From assembly GCF_018780075.1 (NCBI RefSeq), contig NZ_JADMKB010000032.1, forward strand, positions 1 through 64,000: 64,000 bases of DNA. The letters are read 5' to 3'. Below are positions 60,665 through 64,000 of this stretch, piece by piece. The notes below the pieces were generated by a model. The model was not told the DNA's origin and did no database searches. It was given only the letters and a program-made list of their open reading frames with translations. Source of the DNA: Hydrogenophaga sp. Its GTDB lineage: Bacteria > Pseudomonadota > Gammaproteobacteria > Burkholderiales > Burkholderiaceae_C. Made by a program: the position numbers and the translations under genes. Each line of letters opens with the position of its first letter. Within the stretch, counting starts at the first letter, position 1.

Positions 60665-61867
60665 TCAGGAGGTCGAGGCGCCCTGGCTGACCGCTTTGGG
60701 GGCGCCAACAGAAAGCTGCGCATTGGGCTGGACGTGGTCGCCGAGCAATTCCGCGTACACAGCCATGGTTCGCTCGATCACCAGCCGTTCGTCAAACTGC
60801 GCCAGCGCCTTGGCCCGAGCGGCTTGGCCCAGGCGCTGGCGCAGCACAGGCTCGTCCTGCAGCCGGGCGATGGCATCGGCCAGTGCCCGGGGGTTTCTGG
60901 CGGGCACCAGCAAGCCGTCCACCCCGTCGCTCACCACCTCGCGGCAGCCCGGCACATTGGTGGTGATCAAGGGCAGGCCACACCCGCCCGCTTCGATCAG
61001 GCCCTTGGGCAAACCCTCGCGGTAGCTTGGCAGCGCCACCACGTGCACCGAGCCCAGCAGGGCGGGCATGTCGTCCACATGGCCCAGCCACTGCACCAGC
61101 CCGGCTTCTGCCCAGGCACGCACCGTCGCCTCAGGCACCGCAGCTGGGTTGCCCGGGTCCGGGTCGCCGGCCAGCAGGCACTGGACCTTGCGGGCCTCTG
61201 CCTTCAGCAGGCGCGCGGCCTCCACAAACTCGGCCAGGCCCTTGTCCCACAGCAGACGCGCCGGCAGCACCACCCTCAGGACATCGGCTGGGTCGGGCTG
61301 CCCGGCCAGCAGCGCAGGTGAAAAACGCTGGCAGTTCACCCCGGAGCCGGGAATCAGCCGCACCCGCGCGGCATCCACCAGCCCAGCGCGCTCGAACAGC
61401 GCTACATCGTCCGGGTTCTGCAACACCACGCGGCTGCCCGCGCCCCCCAGCCCCAGCCTCAGCAGGCCGCGCACCACCGGGCGCAGGCAGCGCGCCAACA
61501 GGTCGTTGCTGGTGAACACATAACCCATGCCCGCCACCGCATTCACCCGCACCCGCCCCGCGCTGCGTGCCGCCAGCGAGCCATACACCGCGCATTTGAT
61601 GGTGAAGCTGTGCACCAGATCCACCTGTTCGCGGCAGATGAGCCGGCGCAACCAGAGCACCAGCGCCAGCTCGCGCAGCGGGTTCAGGCTGCGCCGCTGC
61701 ATGGGGGCGGCCATCCAGCGAAAGCCCAGGTCTTGCAGCAGCGCGCCGTATGGTCCGGGGGGAGACACCAGCAGCACCTCGTGCCCGGCCTCGCGCAGGG
61801 CCTGGGCCAGCGAGCGGCGAAAGTTGTACAGGTACCAATCGGTGTTGGCAAAGAGGAGGATTTTCAT
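60665..61867 (-). CDS. GT4-family glycosyltransferase
   Basis: This 400-residue retaining glycosyltransferase has a GT-B fold. The N-terminal acceptor domain starts MKILLFANTDWYLYNFRRSL and contains VDLVHSFTIKCAVYGSLAAR and RVNAVAGMGYVFTS. The C-terminal donor domain has RVVLPARLLWDKGLAEFVEA, VHVVALPSYREGLPKGLIEA and GGCGLPLITTNVPGCREVV, where SYREGLPKGLIEA is the E-x7-E nucleotide-sugar signature. Such enzymes add a sugar to a lipid-linked glycan and would feed the exopolysaccharide or O-glycan pathways. A decayed copy of its 5' part lies at 63300-63803. It is followed after 76 bp by the IHF-like gene. Sugar specificity is unknown. Confidence 0.93.
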   Translation of the reverse strand: MKILLFANTDWYLYNFRRSLAQALREAGHEVLLVSPPGPYGALLQDLGFRWMAAPMQRRSLNPLRELALVLWLRRLICREQVDLVHSFTIKCAVYGSLAARSAGRVRVNAVAGMGYVFTSNDLLARCLRPVVRGLLRLGLGGAGSRVVLQNPDDVALFERAGLVDAARVRLIPGSGVNCQRFSPALLAGQPDPADVLRVVLPARLLWDKGLAEFVEAARLLKAEARKVQCLLAGDPDPGNPAAVPEATVRAWAEAGLVQWLGHVDDMPALLGSVHVVALPSYREGLPKGLIEAGGCGLPLITTNVPGCREVVSDGVDGLLVPARNPRALADAIARLQDEPVLRQRLGQAARAKALAQFDERLVIERTMAVYAELLGDHVQPNAQLSVGAPKAVSQGASTS

Positions 61868-62249
61868 GGGGTGTTTGGTGCCAATCTCAAAACTGGACCA
61901 AACCGGAGGCTAGGACTTGCATCGGTTTCAGCTCGTCGAGTCTGTGTGATACCCACTGATTAACTTCGTCAGCATTTTTTCAACTATGGCTTTTTGATTT
62001 TATTTGAATATTCGAAAATGATATGCTATCTTACGTCATGGATGAAATGCATAATCTATTCTGCAAAATAGATTGTCGCCTTGGTTCGATTGTTGTAGGT
62101 GCAGACTAGTCGTGATGGTTGTTTTTGTGATGAGCAGCCAAATGGGAGGGTGAAATAGACCTCAAATTAAAATGGAGTAAGGTTGGCAAAATATTTGTAC
62201 AAGGTGGCGGCTTTAGGGTGCCTCAAAAATCTCTGTTCTTACTCCACTT
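61868..62249. other. AT-rich intergenic region with two inverted repeats
   Basis: No gene is seen in these 382 bp. They are much more AT-rich than the left part of the window. AATCTATT (62053-62060) and AATAGATT (62067-62074) form an 8-bp stem. TGGAGTAAG (62173-62181) and CTTACTCCA (62238-62246) form a 9-bp inverted repeat 56 bp apart, ending just at the methyltransferase stop. These may be transcript ends or borders of acquired DNA. Confidence 0.5.
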
Positions 62250-62999
62250 TCACGCGCGTTTTCGCAATGCCATGCTGAATGTCTCGGCAGCCTGTTCGCC
62301 CATCATTCTTTTATACACAATTATCCAAAATCTCCACGCTATATATAGTGGCGTGAAAAAAGAGAAGTATGAGCTGGTGTAATAATACCGAGAGTCAATG
62401 ACTTCTAGATTGGTGTGTTCTGAAATAGAGCGAAACTCAACTGGAGTGCAGCGATTGTAATAACTGGGAAATCCTTGGTTTCTTTGGGTGTTGGGGAATA
62501 TAGAAAATAAGATTTTTCTTTTTATTTTCTCGGGTAGTATTAAGTTCAAGCGAGCAAACAGTGCGTTTCTGCTTGGAACGAATATTATTGCAATACCCCC
62601 GGGTTTTAATAGGGTTGACATGGATTTAAATGCTGCTTCAACATCCGGTACGTGCTCAAGCACGGCTTGACAGATGCACAAATCTGCATCCCCATTGCCA
62701 ACTATGTGCTGTATGTCAGCGCATTTGATATGATCATAAGATCCTTTAGGTGCTTGATTTAGCTCGTCTTGGTCGATGTCTATTCCTGTAACGTATATAT
62801 TTTTATTATTTTTCATATGGTTTGGAATAAAGGGATTTTTACCTCCGCCGATATCGATGCAGTGAGTTCCTGATGTTATGTATTGGAGTGCGAAAGAATT
62901 TTTGAAATCTCTATTTCCATCTGTCTTGTACGACTCGGGGAGAAGTTGATCAAATAATTTACTCGCTCTGATGTTGAAGTTGATAAATTTTCTAATCAT
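62250..62999 (-). CDS. class I SAM-dependent methyltransferase in an AT-rich island
   Basis: This is a 249-residue methyltransferase of the Methyltransf_11 type. Motif I is HCIDIGGGKNPFIPN, motif II YVTGIDIDQDELNQA, and the motif III/IV region DADLCICQAVLEHVPDVEAA, with LLKPGGIAIIFVPSRN as the post-motif. The C-terminal 90 residues are basic and aromatic with a hydrophobic segment. Similar enzymes sit in O-antigen and exopolysaccharide clusters and methylate sugars or lipid intermediates. Codon use and base composition are far more AT-rich than in any neighbouring gene, so it was probably acquired laterally. The substrate is unknown. Confidence 0.85.
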   Translation of the reverse strand: MIRKFINFNIRASKLFDQLLPESYKTDGNRDFKNSFALQYITSGTHCIDIGGGKNPFIPNHMKNNKNIYVTGIDIDQDELNQAPKGSYDHIKCADIQHIVGNGDADLCICQAVLEHVPDVEAAFKSMSTLLKPGGIAIIFVPSRNALFARLNLILPEKIKRKILFSIFPNTQRNQGFPSYYNRCTPVEFRSISEHTNLEVIDSRYYYTSSYFSFFTPLYIAWRFWIIVYKRMMGEQAAETFSMALRKRA

Positions 63000-63299
63000 A
63001 ATTTGAAGCTATATTTTCAAATTGCAAAATGGCATCTCGGTGTTCGTCGAAGTGCTTGGAGGCAATGATAGTTTCTTATATAAGCACATATTTCCCTTGG
63101 CTGAGTTATAGCGTACCTCTACCTGCATAGATGGCGGCCAATGCATAAACACCAAACTGTTGGACGGGATAGCAGCGTCGAGATTCTGCAGAATATGTGT
63201 TTTGTCTGTGCCTCGGATTTTTCAGTACTTCCACCTAATTGCTCAACTTGTAAGACCTTCATTGACGTATGCATCATTGCCGCATTTCATTTTGAGCTC
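63000..63299. other. AT-rich non-coding segment
   Basis: No gene is recognisable. AATTTGAA (63000-63007) and TTCAAATT (63016-63023) form an inverted repeat directly before the methyltransferase start codon. The segment is part of the same AT-rich island and ends where similarity to the glycosyltransferase gene begins. Confidence 0.45.
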
Positions 63300-63803
63300 G
63301 GTATCAGCCGCACCTGTGCTGCATTCACGATACCTTGCGCGTTTGAAAAATGCCGCGTCGTCCGGGTTCTGCAGAATCAGGCGGCTACTGCCCCCTCCAA
63401 CTCACCCTTCAGTAGGCTGCGAATCAGCGGACGCAGTCCTCGCGCCAGGATCGTTGCTGGTGAATACATAGCTAATCCGGCTCGAGCCCTGCGCTGCGCG
63501 CGTCCAACGGACCGTAAACCGCGCACTTGAAGGTGAAGCAGTGTGCCGCCAGATCCAGTTGTTGGCGTCGAATGAGCTGGCGCAGCTACAGCTACCACCG
63601 CCAGCTCGCGCAGCGGGTTCAGGCTGTGCCGCTGCATGGGGGCCGCCACCCAGGCGAAAGCCCAGGTCTTGCAGCAGCGCAACGTATGCGCCGGGTGGAG
63701 ATACAAGCAGCACCTCGTGCCCGGCCTCGCGCAGGGCCTGGGCCAGCGAGCGGCGAAAGTTGTACAGGTACCAATCGGTGTTGGCAAAGAGGAGGATTTT
63801 CAT
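63300..63803 (-). pseudogene. decayed second copy of the 5' part of the GT4 glycosyltransferase gene
   Basis: Reading from the ATG at 63803, the first 30 codons (MKILLFANTDWYLYNFRRSL and on) are nearly identical in DNA to 61780-61867. After about 45 codons small insertions and deletions shift the frame. Stretches matching the intact gene continue in different frames down to about 63300 (for example tcgtccgggttctgca and gttgctggtgaa, present in both copies). The donor-binding half is missing. It is a truncated, frameshifted paralogue left by duplication or recombination at the cluster edge. Confidence 0.85.
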
Positions 63804-63945
63804 AGGGGGCAAACAGAGAAGCGAAATGCACATTGGCAGGCGCGGCACGAAGGCGATTAGCCGCGGCATGCCCTAAAAGAGGGCTCACTATCGCGGACAG
63901 GCCGCGCGCTTCATTGCCATCTGGTCAGCGCCCACGCCAGCGCTT

Positions 63946-63975
63946 GCCTGAGGCCGCCAGCTGGCGGCCTCAGGC
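63946..63975. repeat. perfect 30-bp palindrome
   Basis: GCCTGAGGCCGCCAG is followed at once by its exact reverse complement CTGGCGGCCTCAGGC. With 15-bp arms and no loop it could be a bidirectional terminator stem, a recombination or dimer-binding site, or an element end. What lies beyond is outside the window. Confidence 0.85.
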
Positions 63976-64000
63976 GTAGGGCAGCCTTGAAAACAATACC

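Overview
The window looks like a chromosomal segment of a high-GC betaproteobacterium, most likely Burkholderiales and perhaps Comamonadaceae. This rests on the protein families present (Bug/TctC binding protein, 7TMR-DISM kinase, EpsL-type exopolysaccharide locus, PglL-type ligase, LktA-type giant adhesin) and on the GC-rich coding sequence with short AT-rich intergenic patches. The species cannot be named from the sequence alone. No rRNA, tRNA or CRISPR was seen.

Layout. 1-3.3 kb: the 5' end of a delta-60 repeat protein, a LysR regulator convergent with a Bug-type binding protein, and a decayed IS5-like transposase. 3.4-11 kb: signalling genes, namely a periplasmic binding protein coupled to a PAS histidine kinase, an orphan ParA-like ATPase, and a 7TM histidine kinase overlapping its response regulator. 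11.1-25.2 kb (minus strand): a tightly packed MSHA-like type IV pilus operon. It runs prepilin, PilM/N-like, GspE/PilB ATPase, GspF/PilC, long prepilin-like protein, PilO-like, PilP/MshK-like, secretin, ExeA/MshM ATPase, MshN-like TPR protein and a second prepilin, and it ends with a TpsB/FhaC-type two-partner-secretion transporter. A PglL-like O-oligosaccharyltransferase lies just upstream (25.4-27.0 kb). 27.2-51.6 kb (plus strand): an exported coiled-coil protein, a SapC-family protein, a 7,462-residue LktA-type TpsA adhesin filling 22.4 kb, and a small lipoprotein.

51.7-60.2 kb (minus strand): a bactofilin with a C-terminal membrane segment, a small exported protein, and a six-gene exopolysaccharide operon (EpsL barrel, Wza-like export protein, Wzc-like tyrosine autokinase, PHP phosphatase, TPR-like protein, Wzy-like polymerase). 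The six genes are joined by 4-bp stop/start overlaps. 60.2-64 kb: an IHF-alpha-like DNA-bending protein lacking the intercalating proline, a GT4 glycosyltransferase, an AT-rich island with a methyltransferase, a decayed second copy of the 5' part of the glycosyltransferase gene, and a perfect 30-bp palindrome.

Working model (inference): this is a surface-attachment locus. The pilus operon carries the outer-membrane transporter for the giant adhesin, which is encoded on the other strand beyond the pilin ligase. The neighbouring kinases, IHF-like protein and exopolysaccharide operon would coordinate adhesion with matrix production. Four minus-strand promoter regions (ParA-like, pilin, PglL-like, EpsL) share a 13-bp motif, which hints at co-regulation.
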